The notes under the pieces were generated by a model. The model made no database searches. It saw only the letters and a list, made by a program, of their open reading frames with translations, and was not told where the DNA came from. Shown here in pieces: positions 1 to 9,239 of a DNA stretch of 64,000 nt; the first letter of the stretch is position 1; each line of letters opens with the position of its first letter. A program made the translations under genes and the position numbers. This DNA comes from Flavobacteriales bacterium (GTDB taxonomy: Bacteria; Bacteroidota; Bacteroidia; Flavobacteriales_C; GCA-002722245), in the NCBI GenBank assembly GCA_002722245.1, contig PBLA01000021.1:62001-126000 (forward strand). The letters are read 5' to 3'.

Positions 1-1130
1 TGAGGAAAATGTATTCCGGGTTCATAATCTAAAAAAAGTCGTGCCAAATGATATCCGCCTATTCGCCAATCTTGTTGTAAATGGTGGCAGAAAAAAGAGA
101 CTAAAAGTGCACGCATTCTAAAGTTCACCCAACCTGTTTCGTGAAGGCATCTCATACAAGCATCTACTAATGGATAGCCCGTTTTTCCATTCATCCACGA
201 GCCTAAGAAATCTGGATTTTCTTCACGTTCAATCTTATTAAATCCTTTATTGATACACTCTAATTCGTAGTTGCAATCGGTTTCAAATTTTTGAATGAAA
301 TGACAGTGCCATTGAAGACGAGTAATTAAACCATTAAAAGCATTTCTATAAAAAGGATAATTGTCATGATTTCTTATGGTTTGAAAACATTGTTTTATAG
401 TAATGTTACCCCATGCTAAATAGGGAGATAATCTACCACAAGATAATCTGCTTTTACTTGGTTTAGAAATGTGGTTGTTATAATTTTTTCCTCTTCCATT
501 TAAAAATGACAAAAGATATTTCCAAGCATTGTTCTCTCCCGCAGGTTGAAAGGCATCAGGGTAGTTGATTAACACACTAAGAAAGTCTGGGTCAAGCTCA
601 AAATTATTTTTGACTTCAATTCGCTCTTGAACTTTAAATTTATTGATGATAGTAGGGGATTCCATTGTTGAGAACCATTTTTTATCCCAAAGGTCTCTAG
701 CTCCTTTTCCTCGAATTATGCCATCTCGTTGTGATTCCTTCCACACAATACCATGGCTATTAAAAAGGCCTACTAGTTTTTTATCAATTTCATAGGATTG
801 TTTTACACCCGTTTCTTGATAGGAATATATATTTTGAATGTCAAATTGAAAAATAAGACTTTTAAACACCTCTAATGTATTTCCTTTGAAAATATGAGTA
901 TTTACATTTTTATCTAAAGTTGAATTTTTAAAAACCAGTAGTGATTGGTAAACAAATTGTAGATGTCGAATTGACGTGTCCTTTCTTTGAATTAAATCTG
1001 AATCATAAATATAAATAGTAATGTAAGGCGTCTTATGGTTGTTGGCCATGTAAAGTGGCAGGTGGTCTTGAGTGCGGATATCTCTTTTAAGCCACACAAT
1101 GTTTAGCTTTTTTTTAACTCCTTTTTTCAT
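1..1130 (-). CDS. Cryptochrome/photolyase family protein (3' end beyond window)
   Basis: About 376 N-terminal residues are visible and the gene runs off the left edge. The protein opens with the antenna-domain pattern LNIVWLKRDIRTQDHLPLY, typical of class I photolyases and cryptochromes. It continues into the FAD-binding helical domain with RLSPYLAWGN, LITRLQWHCHFIQKFE and GWVNFRMRALLVSFFCHHL. The last visible residues, LDYEPGIHFPQ, stand where CPD photolyases have a D-x-D-x-A-x-N flavin motif, so this belongs to a divergent subgroup seen in Bacteroidota. The expected role is blue-light-driven DNA repair or light sensing with FAD. The start (ATG at 1130) overlaps the preceding gene by 17 bases, so the two are probably translationally coupled. 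Whether it repairs DNA or only senses light cannot be decided from sequence. Confidence 0.85.
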   Translation of the reverse strand, partial: MKKGVKKKLNIVWLKRDIRTQDHLPLYMANNHKTPYITIYIYDSDLIQRKDTSIRHLQFVYQSLLVFKNSTLDKNVNTHIFKGNTLEVFKSLIFQFDIQNIYSYQETGVKQSYEIDKKLVGLFNSHGIVWKESQRDGIIRGKGARDLWDKKWFSTMESPTIINKFKVQERIEVKNNFELDPDFLSVLINYPDAFQPAGENNAWKYLLSFLNGRGKNYNNHISKPSKSRLSCGRLSPYLAWGNITIKQCFQTIRNHDNYPFYRNAFNGLITRLQWHCHFIQKFETDCNYELECINKGFNKIEREENPDFLGSWMNGKTGYPLVDACMRCLHETGWVNFRMRALLVSFFCHHLQQDWRIGGYHLARLFLDYEPGIHFP

Positions 1131-2214
1131 TTTTTTGTTTTTTGATTTTTTTCCAAAAATTGAAAAATGAAGAATATTTTCCTAAATCTTCATACATCCA
1201 GTTTCTTTGATCCTCTATCCCTTTGTAATTACCATTTAAAGGGTGTTCTTTATAAAATATTTCCGATGGTGAAAACAACTTTATTAAATCATGGAATTCA
1301 CCATTGAAAATTTCAGCGTTTAAATTTTCTTGATTAAACTTTAACATGAAGTTTAACGCGTTTTCTCCAATAGGATGTTTTTTAAAAACCGACGGCTCCA
1401 ACAATAAAATGGGAATGGAATCATCATCTTTTCGCCATGTTGGATCTAAATTATAATAGTTGTAAAGTCGTATTTTTTCACCTTGACCATGTGTTTTAGT
1501 TGATTCAGGAAGTTTAGTTTTTAAAACAAGCATTGAATCATCGAAATGGTATTTATGATTGTAAATTGCTTGTTCAATTGCTTCATAACTTTTATCTAGA
1601 ATAGTTTGATTTTGGTTATCATTAAAGAAGGTATTTATGTTTTTTTGATTGGCAATATATTTCTTGGAAGCATTTGATCCTGCTACCCATTGCCAACTCA
1701 AATAATTACTTGCAACATCACCATCTAACAAATAATAATACATCCAATCTGCAGGTTTTTTCCAATGAAATCTACCGATATTGCAGACTAAACTTGATAA
1801 GTACATACGCATGTGATTGTGCATGTATCCATCCTGTTTGAGACTGGTGATACATCGGTCAATAGCGTTTATTCCGGATGAAGAATCCTCTAAAAAAGCG
1901 GGTGAGTCCCACGAATCAACAGGATTTTGAACATGTTTGAAATCGGAGTAAATTTTAAGATTATTTTTCTGCCATATTCTTTGCCAGAATTCTCTCCACG
2001 CCAATTCTTGCTCAAATTTTGCAAACTGATAAGATTTATAGCCCTTCTCAATCAAGGCATTTATGATATCTTTTGATTGAATTATACCTCTTGAAATGTA
2101 AGGTGAAAGATAGCTTACAGCACCATTCTCATAATTTCTTGTAGAACTATACTTTATAGGGTCTATTTTATCAATTCTTTCCCAGATATCTGATATTGAG
2201 GTTGAAAAAATCAT
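1114..2214 (-). CDS. Photolyase-type FAD-binding domain protein lacking the antenna domain
   Basis: A 366-residue protein that matches only the C-terminal helical FAD-binding half of photolyases. Visible motifs are ELAWREFWQRIW near residue 70, NHMRMYLSSLVCNIGRFHW near 132, and DGDVASNYLSWQWVAGSNAS near 165, which corresponds to the flavin-binding DxDxAxNxxxWQW block. There is no N-terminal Rossmann antenna domain, so it would lack a bound light-harvesting pterin or deazaflavin. It overlaps the TIGR03643 gene by 4 bases and the downstream photolyase by 17, so it sits inside one operon. A partner or accessory role for the full-length photolyase is an inference; independent photolyase or photoreceptor activity is equally possible. 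Confidence 0.85.
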   Translation of the reverse strand: MIFSTSISDIWERIDKIDPIKYSSTRNYENGAVSYLSPYISRGIIQSKDIINALIEKGYKSYQFAKFEQELAWREFWQRIWQKNNLKIYSDFKHVQNPVDSWDSPAFLEDSSSGINAIDRCITSLKQDGYMHNHMRMYLSSLVCNIGRFHWKKPADWMYYYLLDGDVASNYLSWQWVAGSNASKKYIANQKNINTFFNDNQNQTILDKSYEAIEQAIYNHKYHFDDSMLVLKTKLPESTKTHGQGEKIRLYNYYNLDPTWRKDDDSIPILLLEPSVFKKHPIGENALNFMLKFNQENLNAEIFNGEFHDLIKLFSPSEIFYKEHPLNGNYKGIEDQRNWMYEDLGKYSSFFNFWKKIKKQKNEKRS

Positions 2215-2492
2215 CTTTTTGAAATTTTATTACCTGAAATTGTTCTTTGTCTACTGCACTTAAAACGCGTAATTCCAGGGCTTCGTTTATAAAGATGTTT
2301 CTGAGAGGTGCCAGAATTAACTCTTTTTCTCCACCGTTTAAACGAGGATATTTTAAGTTCTTTTCTCATTAGTTTAATCACTTCTTTTTCAGGTAAGCCA
2401 AACTGAAAATAAATTGCTTCGAACGGCGTACGATCTTCCCAAGCCATTTCTATAATTCGATCCAAATCTCTTTCTGAAAAAAAGCTACTCAT
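2211..2492 (-). CDS. TIGR03643 family small protein
   Basis: A 93-residue basic protein with the recognisable TIGR03643 core: LDRIIEMAWEDRTPFEAI, then FGLPEKEVIKLMRKEL, then FKRWRKRV. The N-terminal half looks like a helix-turn-helix-like fold (FGLPEKEVIKLMR), and the C-terminus is rich in Lys and Arg, consistent with nucleic-acid contact. The family has no established function but is repeatedly found beside cryptochrome/photolyase and SDR genes in marine Bacteroidota and Proteobacteria, as here. It overlaps the next gene by four bases and follows the SDR gene by three. A role in the light-response module is an inference from this neighbourhood. Confidence 0.8.
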   Translation of the reverse strand: MSSFFSERDLDRIIEMAWEDRTPFEAIYFQFGLPEKEVIKLMRKELKISSFKRWRKRVNSGTSQKHLYKRSPGITRFKCSRQRTISGNKISKR

Positions 2493-2495
2493 GAT

Positions 2496-3182
2496 TTATA
2501 TTTTTAAGGATGATATACCACCATCAATTTTCAAAATTTGACCAGTGATCCAACTGTTTTCTTTATTTAATAAGAACTCCGTACCCTGCACGATATCCGA
2601 TATAATACCTATTCGGTTAAGAGGATGCCTTTTTGCATTCGCTTCTTTTTTTGCTTCTGAATTGATAAACTTTTCAGCTAATGGAGTATCTACTAAGGAA
2701 GGGGCGATACAATTTACCCTTAAATTAGGAGCGAATTCTGCAGCAAGCGACCGAGTTAACCCCTCAATAGCGCCTTTGGATGACGAAACACAGCTGTGAT
2801 AATTAAAACCTGTACCAACAGCCACCGTAGAGAAGAAAACGATACTTCCCTTTCCTTTTTTTAATGCAGGCAGAGCATGTTGCAAGGTTTTTATTGCGCC
2901 CAATACCTGAAGCTCATAATCTTTTAAAAAATCTTCTGATTTTAGCCGATGAAAGGGAGCAAGATTAATTGCACCAGGGCAATACACAAATCCGTCTAAA
3001 ACTTCAGGGAGGTCAACGTTTATTTCAGATGATGACACATCTAATTGAAATGATGTTAAATTTTCTACACTTGAGATAAAAGACTGATTATATGTTGCCC
3101 AAACCTGATGACCTTTCTCTAACAAAGAGTCTTTTAAAGCCTGACCAATACCAGATCCAGCACCGATAACTAAATAATTCAT
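2496..3182 (-). CDS. SDR-family protein lacking the catalytic tyrosine
   Basis: A 228-residue short-chain dehydrogenase fold. The N-terminal GAGSGIGQAL is the TGxxxGIG cofactor loop, and NCIAPSLVDTPLA and GQILKIDGG are standard late SDR motifs. The active-site segment reads HSCVSSSKGAIEG: the lysine is present, but the residue four positions before it, normally the catalytic Tyr of YxxxK, is Val. The FFSTVAVG segment still supplies a serine region. The protein therefore probably binds NAD(P)(H) but may not do normal SDR chemistry. It is the first gene of the photolyase operon. The expected role is accessory to the photoreceptor module; the substrate is unknown. Confidence 0.85.
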   Translation of the reverse strand: MNYLVIGAGSGIGQALKDSLLEKGHQVWATYNQSFISSVENLTSFQLDVSSSEINVDLPEVLDGFVYCPGAINLAPFHRLKSEDFLKDYELQVLGAIKTLQHALPALKKGKGSIVFFSTVAVGTGFNYHSCVSSSKGAIEGLTRSLAAEFAPNLRVNCIAPSLVDTPLAEKFINSEAKKEANAKRHPLNRIGIISDIVQGTEFLLNKENSWITGQILKIDGGISSLKI

Positions 3183-3363
3183 AATTGTTTTTGTTTAACA
3201 AAATATATAAAAGATTAAACAAAATCACAAATAAATAGAAGAAGTTGACAACTTATTCTATTGTTTTTACTTATGAATGGATAGTTTTAGGTCGAATGAA
3301 ATGAAATAATCCTCTTGAAATTATTTTGAATTCAACAATGAGCAATTAAAATAGCCCCTAATA

Positions 3364-4974
3364 TTATAATATAGAATTTGATTTATTGAGCTTATACATC
3401 TCATCAATCATTTGAAGATAATTCTCAATGATATTTCCAGGTTTTTCTTTGAAAACATAAGACATTTCATAATCATATTTGTTCACGATTTTCACTTCTA
3501 TTCCCTTATTATAAGTGTTCCAAACGTTTAAATATTCTTGAGCGTTCGGGAGAGACGGCATAAGATCAATCAGACTTGATGTCACAACATCGGGATATTT
3601 TGTTAAATCTGTATGTAAATGAAAATATGAATTGGATGCTTGAAAAGCTTTGGCAAATTTGCTATCTGCCAATGAACGGTCTAATGATTTTCCCTCTGAA
3701 AGTATTTCTACAGCATTTTGATCTGTTGTAATAATCCCAATTTTATCATTGTAATATGCGTAAAAATTAGATCGAAGGATTTCTTTTGAATGTATTGTGA
3801 AATAATTCCCCGTTGTTTCTAAAAACGGACTCATACTCAATGGCGCAATTACTTGGTCCAAGGCTTCTTTCTTTTTTACATCAAAACCTAAAGCCACTTT
3901 TGGAAGAGGAATACTTTTTTTAACAAAAGTAAATCCTGTATCAGAATAGGAAGGTATTTCTTTTTCACCAACTTCCACATCATAGAGACTAAGATTAAAT
4001 GATCCTCCAAACCCTTCTAAAACAGGTTTTGCTGCAGCAATTCCCATTTGTGTTTTTAATGGAAGGCTATTGGTTATCGAATCAATACCAGCCTCTAGAT
4101 TAAAGCTGAAACCAAAAAGCGCAAGGTGATTTTCTGGCATTTGTTTAATTACTTCTTGATTATACTCAGAAATAATATTATTAAATGTTGATTCATATTT
4201 CTTGAACGCTTCGTTTTGAACCGTACCTCCTTGAGCAAATATCCTATCATCTTCAAAATGAATAGAGCCATAACTACATATGTTTTCAAAATCTTTCAAT
4301 AGCTCTTTTGTTTCAGATGTTTCCTGGTAAAGATTTGATTGATTTACGACTAAATTGATATCTCCTTTTTTTTCAGATAAAACATTATAAAGATTAGTTG
4401 TGTAAAATTGATTTTCAGGTTGTATGTTAAATAATTCAATCGCTTTTTCTTTGAGTTCATTATCAGTCATTGACGATTTGTCCAAGTTAAATAAGATTAA
4501 AGCAGACTCATTGTCCCATGTTAACAGTATATCCTCTAGTTGGCATAGAGATAAGTTACTTATTGATTTTAATTCACCATTTAAATCATTTTTAACAAGA
4601 TCACTAATTACTTTTGTGAAGTTTTCTGAATTTGTTAATCGCAGAGCAATGGCAGTATATCCTCCAGAAACTTTCTCTGTGTATGTATAGATATCATCAG
4701 TTAAACTAATTCCCCAATCAAGTGGATTATTTAAAACATTAGAAAATTTGATGGTTGAATCATTTTTACTTTTTTCCAAAAGGTCTTTAATAAATTCATA
4801 GCTTTCAATATCGATGCTTCCAATTTTCATCCCAAGTCCTAATAAATCTATATTAGCGACAATACCTGCATCTTTTGGAATTAATTTGAGGTGTTCAGGT
4901 TTTTTAGAACAAGCATTAAAAAGGACTAAGCATGTAAGTAAAAAGAGGCTTTTGAAAATGTTTCTTTTTTGCAT
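3364..4974 (-). CDS. DUF4836 family lipoprotein
   Basis: A 536-residue protein with a lipoprotein signal: a hydrophobic stretch at residues 8-20 followed by the lipobox FNAC, with the acylated cysteine at 22. The mature N-terminus, LKLIPKDAGIVANIDLLGLG, is the hallmark of DUF4836 proteins, which are common in Bacteroidota and have no known function. The rest is repetitive alpha/beta sequence with segments such as PLSMSPFLETTGNYFTI and SYFHLHTDLTKYPDVV. It should be anchored in the inner or outer membrane facing the periplasm. It stands alone between the photolyase operon and a divergent ABC-F gene. Confidence 0.8.
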   Translation of the reverse strand: MQKRNIFKSLFLLTCLVLFNACSKKPEHLKLIPKDAGIVANIDLLGLGMKIGSIDIESYEFIKDLLEKSKNDSTIKFSNVLNNPLDWGISLTDDIYTYTEKVSGGYTAIALRLTNSENFTKVISDLVKNDLNGELKSISNLSLCQLEDILLTWDNESALILFNLDKSSMTDNELKEKAIELFNIQPENQFYTTNLYNVLSEKKGDINLVVNQSNLYQETSETKELLKDFENICSYGSIHFEDDRIFAQGGTVQNEAFKKYESTFNNIISEYNQEVIKQMPENHLALFGFSFNLEAGIDSITNSLPLKTQMGIAAAKPVLEGFGGSFNLSLYDVEVGEKEIPSYSDTGFTFVKKSIPLPKVALGFDVKKKEALDQVIAPLSMSPFLETTGNYFTIHSKEILRSNFYAYYNDKIGIITTDQNAVEILSEGKSLDRSLADSKFAKAFQASNSYFHLHTDLTKYPDVVTSSLIDLMPSLPNAQEYLNVWNTYNKGIEVKIVNKYDYEMSYVFKEKPGNIIENYLQMIDEMYKLNKSNSIL

Positions 4975-5146
4975 TGGAGTTTCTGTAATTGAATTCGGCA
5001 GCTAAAATAATTATAAATGAATGAATTTTAGTTAAAAAACTATTTTATTCGTTTTAATTAGAAAGTTGAAGATATATGTAATAAAATATCATACGAATTA
5101 GTCAGTTAATGAAGTATTGGAAACCTATTTAAGCTAATTTAGTTCT

Positions 5147-7018
5147 ATGAATTATTTATCAGTTTCAGATTTATCAAAATCATATGGAGAATTTAAATTG
5201 TTCCAAAATGTTTCTTTTGGGTTGAATAGAGGCCAAAAAGTTGGGTTGGTGGCTAAGAATGGAGCTGGAAAATCAACACTCTTCAATATTTTGATGGAAA
5301 AAGAGATTCAAGATGAAGGAATTGTTTCATATCGAGATGGTGTCAGGGTGAGCTGTTTAAATCAAGAACCTAATTTTGGAGAAGCGAAAACGATAGAGGA
5401 ATTTATTTATTGTTCAGAGAATCCAATGATTAAATTACTTAATCAGTATGAAGCTTTATTAGCTGATGGTCGGGAAGAAAGTGAGGAGTTTGCTCAATTA
5501 ATAGATCAAATTGATGAAGTGAATGCATGGGGAGTAGATGTGAAAATTAACGAAATCCTCACAAATTTGAAGTTTACCGATAAGGCAAAATCTCTGTCTA
5601 ATTTAAGTGGAGGGCAGGCAAGAAGGTTATCGCTAGCTAAAGCGTTAATTGATGAGCCTGAAATTCTTTACATGGATGAACCTACCAATCATCTTGATTT
5701 TGATATGGTTGAATGGTTGGAAAAATTTATTTCTGAGAGTAAATTAACATTGTTATTAATCACACATGATCGTTATTTTTTAGATAATGTATGTGACGAA
5801 ATAATCGAGCTTACTCCAACAGGAGTTTTTACTTACAAAGGTGATTATGAATATTATTTAAATAAAAAAGCGGAGAGAGAGCATAATGACTCTGTAGTGG
5901 CTAATAAAGCTAAAAATCTTTTTAAGACGGAATTGGAATGGTTAAGACGACAACCAAAAGCTCGTGGTACAAAAAGTAAAAGTAGGATAGAGGCTGCGTA
6001 TGTGCTCGAGAAAAAATCCAAAAGTGTGAAAGCGAAAAAAGAATTGGAAATTTCCTCCGTGATGACAAGAATGGGCCGGAAAATTCTCGAGATTGAGTAC
6101 CTCACAAAATCCTTTGGGGACATTAAAATTTTAAACGATTTCACTTACTTTTTTAAAAAGGGAGAAAAGGTTGGCATAATAGGTAAAAATGGAACAGGTA
6201 AATCTACATTTCTTAATATAATTACTGGAAAAGATTCGAATTATCAAGGGTCTGTTTCAACAGGTAGCACAATAAAGTTTGGATATTACAATCAAAAAGG
6301 ATTGAAATTCCGATCGGACATGAAAGTCATTGATGTTGTAAAAGATATTGCCGAAGTTGTTCAAACAAAAGATGGGTCAAAAATTACTGCTAGCCAAATG
6401 CTAACGCATTTTCAATTTGACCCTAAAAAGCAACATACTTATGTTGAGTTATTATCAGGTGGGGAAAAGAAGCGTTTATATTTGGTGACCGTATTAATGG
6501 AGAATCCCAACTTTTTAATATTGGATGAACCCACGAATGATTTGGATTTAGCAACCTTAACAGCTTTAGAAAATTATTTGTTAGAATTTAATGGCTGTGT
6601 AGTTATTGTTTCACACGATAGATTCTTCTTGGATAGAATATGTGATCATTTATTTGTTTTTAAAGGGGAAGGAGAGGTGAAAGACTTTCCGGGTAACTAT
6701 ACAGAATATCGAGAGTATCTTAAATTAAACAAGGATGAAAAAGATAAGGTACTTGAAAAAAAGAAGGTTGTTGAATCGAAAGAACAAAAGGAAAAGTCAG
6801 GATTAGTAAAGTTAACATACAAGGAGAAATTGGAAATGGATAATCTGGCGAAAGAATTAGATTTACTAGAGCAGCGTAAAGGTGAATTAGAAGAGAGGCT
6901 TTCAACGGGTACTTTAAATGGGAAGGAAATTAACGAGCTCTCTATCGAATTAGGAATGGTGGTAGAAAAAATAGAAGAGTTTACAATATCATGGATGGAA
7001 TTAGCCGAAAAGGAATAG
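5147..7018 (+). CDS. uup: ABC-F family ATPase (Uup-like)
   Basis: A 623-residue protein with two ABC ATPase domains and no membrane segments, which defines the ABC-F group of soluble ribosome-associated ATPases. Domain 1 has AKNGAGKST (about 36-44), LSGGQARRLSLA and DEPTNHLD. Domain 2 has GKNGTGKST (about 345-353), LSGGEKKRL and DEPTNDLD. The C-terminal 85 residues are a Lys/Glu-rich coiled coil, as in Uup. The first Walker A glycine is Ala in domain 1. Uup-like proteins act on ribosomes or branched DNA structures. The start ATG lies four bases after a near-match -7 element (TAATTTAG). The stop codon directly abuts the next gene's ATG. Confidence 0.9.
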   Translation: MNYLSVSDLSKSYGEFKLFQNVSFGLNRGQKVGLVAKNGAGKSTLFNILMEKEIQDEGIVSYRDGVRVSCLNQEPNFGEAKTIEEFIYCSENPMIKLLNQYEALLADGREESEEFAQLIDQIDEVNAWGVDVKINEILTNLKFTDKAKSLSNLSGGQARRLSLAKALIDEPEILYMDEPTNHLDFDMVEWLEKFISESKLTLLLITHDRYFLDNVCDEIIELTPTGVFTYKGDYEYYLNKKAEREHNDSVVANKAKNLFKTELEWLRRQPKARGTKSKSRIEAAYVLEKKSKSVKAKKELEISSVMTRMGRKILEIEYLTKSFGDIKILNDFTYFFKKGEKVGIIGKNGTGKSTFLNIITGKDSNYQGSVSTGSTIKFGYYNQKGLKFRSDMKVIDVVKDIAEVVQTKDGSKITASQMLTHFQFDPKKQHTYVELLSGGEKKRLYLVTVLMENPNFLILDEPTNDLDLATLTALENYLLEFNGCVVIVSHDRFFLDRICDHLFVFKGEGEVKDFPGNYTEYREYLKLNKDEKDKVLEKKKVVESKEQKEKSGLVKLTYKEKLEMDNLAKELDLLEQRKGELEERLSTGTLNGKEINELSIELGMVVEKIEEFTISWMELAEKE

Positions 7019-7585
7019 ATGAACGTATATCATAAAATATTGCCCGAAAACTTTGATTATACTCTTCAAGATAAGCTGTATTCTGAAATGCCAAATAACA
7101 TAAAAGCAGTTCTGAGCGATAAAAAGACATCTAAAAGAATGCTCAGTTTAATAGGTTGGAAGCTTTTTATGGAAAATGCGCCTTCTCCAGAATTGCTTTC
7201 AAAAGTAGCGTTTGAGGATAGGGGTAAACCGTTTATTCCAAACGCTGATATTTATTTTAACATATCCAATACGAATGGAGTAGTTGTTTTGGCGATTTCT
7301 AATCAACCTGTTGGTGTTGATATTGAAAAGATTAGGAAACCTAAGCCATTAATTTACAAAAGAGTTTTTTGTAATGAGGAAGTAGATTTCATTTCTTCTG
7401 CTGAGGACTTCACCTATTTATGGACACGAAAAGAAGCAGTAGTTAAGCTTTTTGGTGGGGGGATATCAATGGGTTTAACAGAATTTTCTGTGCTTAAGAA
7501 TGAAATTGAAGCTTTTGGTAAAAAGGTGAAAATAGAACCTTTTGAAATGAAAGGGTTTATTTGTCATACAGCAAGGTTTATTTGA
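7019..7585 (+). CDS. 4'-phosphopantetheinyl transferase superfamily protein
   Basis: A 188-residue Sfp-type enzyme that would transfer phosphopantetheine from CoA to a carrier-protein serine. The magnesium/CoA motif VGVDIEKI (residues 99-106) and the downstream WTRKEAVVKLFG (135-146) are the two signature blocks. The usual S-H pair in the FNISHS block reads FNISNTN, so the CoA-contacting His is Asn at position 84. No polyketide or peptide synthase is nearby, so fatty-acid ACP or a lipid-synthesis carrier is a plausible substrate. The gene begins immediately after the ABC-F stop codon with no gap, so they are co-transcribed. Confidence 0.85.
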   Translation: MNVYHKILPENFDYTLQDKLYSEMPNNIKAVLSDKKTSKRMLSLIGWKLFMENAPSPELLSKVAFEDRGKPFIPNADIYFNISNTNGVVVLAISNQPVGVDIEKIRKPKPLIYKRVFCNEEVDFISSAEDFTYLWTRKEAVVKLFGGGISMGLTEFSVLKNEIEAFGKKVKIEPFEMKGFICHTARFI

Positions 7586-7653
7586 TCATATTAGTATGTT
7601 CAAACCTGTTATAATATTTTAGTTTTGCCTGTTATCGGATTCGTGTGAATTTA

Positions 7654-8649
7654 TTAAACTAACCAAATTATTAGCGCTGTGATTCCTACAATTTCTCCAA
7701 CAACTAATGAAGATACTAAGGTTGTTGCTAGTGCGTCTGATGAAATTCTAATCCTCCTTTGATTTAGGATTTTTCGCTTGCTTCTGGATCGACCTTTTAT
7801 TTTTCGAATATTTTTATTGCTTTTTTTATGAAAGGCTCTGCGAATATTAAGCAGAATTTCTTTTTCATTAGATGGTCTTGTGTTCAGGTATTCTATAAGT
7901 AAATGTGGTTTTTGCTGAGCAAGCATATTTAGTAATTTTTCACTGTGGAATTTTCTATAATCGGACGACTCCAGAAGTTTATTTATTTCTTCAGAGGACA
8001 AATTATCTAGATTATCAAGTTTAGTATAAAACTCTCGAATTTCTGCGTGCGTTAAGGATTCAAGTAAATTAGTTATTGAGTCTACAACATGATACATTTC
8101 TTGAAAAGATTTGGTTAAAAAATTTAGATATTTCTTCTTATCGTCTTTATTCAAAAAATTAATTGTTTTGTATAATGTGTCTTCAGGTATAATCGGAGAA
8201 AAAAACATCCCCATCTCAATTAAGGAAGGAGGTTGGGCAATTTCATCTAAGTTTATTTCGACAGACAAGCTATCCTTAATTTGCAAAAGTTTATTGTTAA
8301 AAAAGATCTTATTTGACTCTAATTTTTGTTTTTTATACGAAACTTCATCTGTAGCAGATAAAATAATTTTTTTACTCTTTTTTTTGTTTTTCTGAGGTAG
8401 TAATAAAACGATCTTGTTATCCTCTAAATAGGCACCTAAAGTATTTTCCTTTTCTTTCCTTTTTTTAAGTGGTATAATTTTATCGGAACGAGTCCATCTG
8501 CTCTTGAGGTATTTAAAATCCGTGAGATTATCGATCCATACTGAATCGTTTCTTATTTCAACTCGATAGCCTTTTTGGTTAGAATAAAATTGTCCAAGTG
8601 CTTTTTGGGAAAAGATAAATATCAGTGAAATAATAAATATTTTAATCAT
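7654..8649 (-). CDS. Hypothetical secreted or envelope protein with C-terminal membrane helix
   Basis: A 331-residue protein I do not recognise. It starts with a clear signal peptide (MIKIFIISLIFIFSQKALGQ, cleavage after LGQ). The mature part is rich in Lys, Asn and Ser. Residues 150-270 look helical, with a run of Leu/Asn/Ser around SLTHAEIREFYTKLDNLDNL. A basic patch near residue 290 (KGRSRSKRKILNQRRIR) precedes a hydrophobic C-terminal segment (LVSSLVVGEIVGITALIIW) that would sit in the membrane. It is monocistronic and convergent with the ABC-F/PPTase pair. Confidence 0.6.
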   Translation of the reverse strand: MIKIFIISLIFIFSQKALGQFYSNQKGYRVEIRNDSVWIDNLTDFKYLKSRWTRSDKIIPLKKRKEKENTLGAYLEDNKIVLLLPQKNKKKSKKIILSATDEVSYKKQKLESNKIFFNNKLLQIKDSLSVEINLDEIAQPPSLIEMGMFFSPIIPEDTLYKTINFLNKDDKKKYLNFLTKSFQEMYHVVDSITNLLESLTHAEIREFYTKLDNLDNLSSEEINKLLESSDYRKFHSEKLLNMLAQQKPHLLIEYLNTRPSNEKEILLNIRRAFHKKSNKNIRKIKGRSRSKRKILNQRRIRISSDALATTLVSSLVVGEIVGITALIIWLV

Positions 8650-8726
8650 ATCATTTTTGTGAGGTTTATTATTTAATGGTAATATCTACCCATAAATCTT
8701 TTTTAAAAGCAAAGTTTAGGCCAAAA

Positions 8727-8756
8727 ATAATGCCAGATGAAACCATCTGGCATTAT
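8727..8756 (-). terminator. Intrinsic terminator of the thrS-infC-rpmI-rplT operon
   Basis: A perfect 13-bp inverted repeat (8727-8739 with 8744-8756) encloses a 4-base loop. On the minus strand the right arm runs into five T residues, giving a classic rho-independent terminator 25 bases after the rplT stop codon. Confidence 0.9.
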
Positions 8757-8780
8757 AAATTTATTCTCTTGTTAAAGAAT

Positions 8781-9125
8781 TTACTTTACGGCATCAACAA
8801 CAGCTTTGAAAGCTTCTGGATTGTTCATTGCAAGGTCTGCTAAAACCTTTCTATTTAGTTCAATTCCTTTTGCATTCACTTTACCCATAAACTCTGAGTA
8901 TGAAAGACCATGTTGTCTTGCACCTGCATTAATTCTTTGGATCCAAAGTGATCTAAAATTTCTTTTCTTGTTTTTTCTGTCTCTATACGCATAAGTAAGT
9001 CCTTTTTCTACTGCGTTTTTAGAAACTGTCCACACGTTTTTTCTTCTACCAAAGTAACCTTTGGCTAATTTCATCGTGTTTTTTCTTCTTGCTCTACTCG
9101 CTACCGAGTTTACCGATCTTGGCAT
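8781..9125 (-). CDS. rplT: 50S ribosomal protein L20
   Basis: A 114-residue very basic protein, the normal length for L20. It begins [24 protein letters not shown], with the conserved [10 protein letters not shown] and [20 protein letters not shown] blocks. L20 binds 23S rRNA early in 50S assembly. It is the last gene of the thrS-infC-rpmI-rplT operon and is followed by a strong terminator. In E. coli L20 represses its own operon, but no equivalent leader structure was recognised here. Confidence 0.98.
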   Translation of the reverse strand: MPRSVNSVASRARRKNTMKLAKGYFGRRKNVWTVSKNAVEKGLTYAYRDRKNKKRNFRSLWIQRINAGARQHGLSYSEFMGKVNAKGIELNRKVLADLAMNNPEAFKAVVDAVK

Positions 9126-9239
9126 AATTTTAAGTTTTTTGGTGGTTAGTGGCTTATAATTTTAAAGCACTTTTTTTTACTAGACACCGGGTTTAACAAA
9201 CAACCAATTAAATTAATTGAATTACTGATTTTCCGTTGA

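Noticed and set aside
2545-2799. 84-codon plus-strand frame opposite the SDR gene
   Set aside because: Antisense to a well-supported gene and without recognisable protein features.
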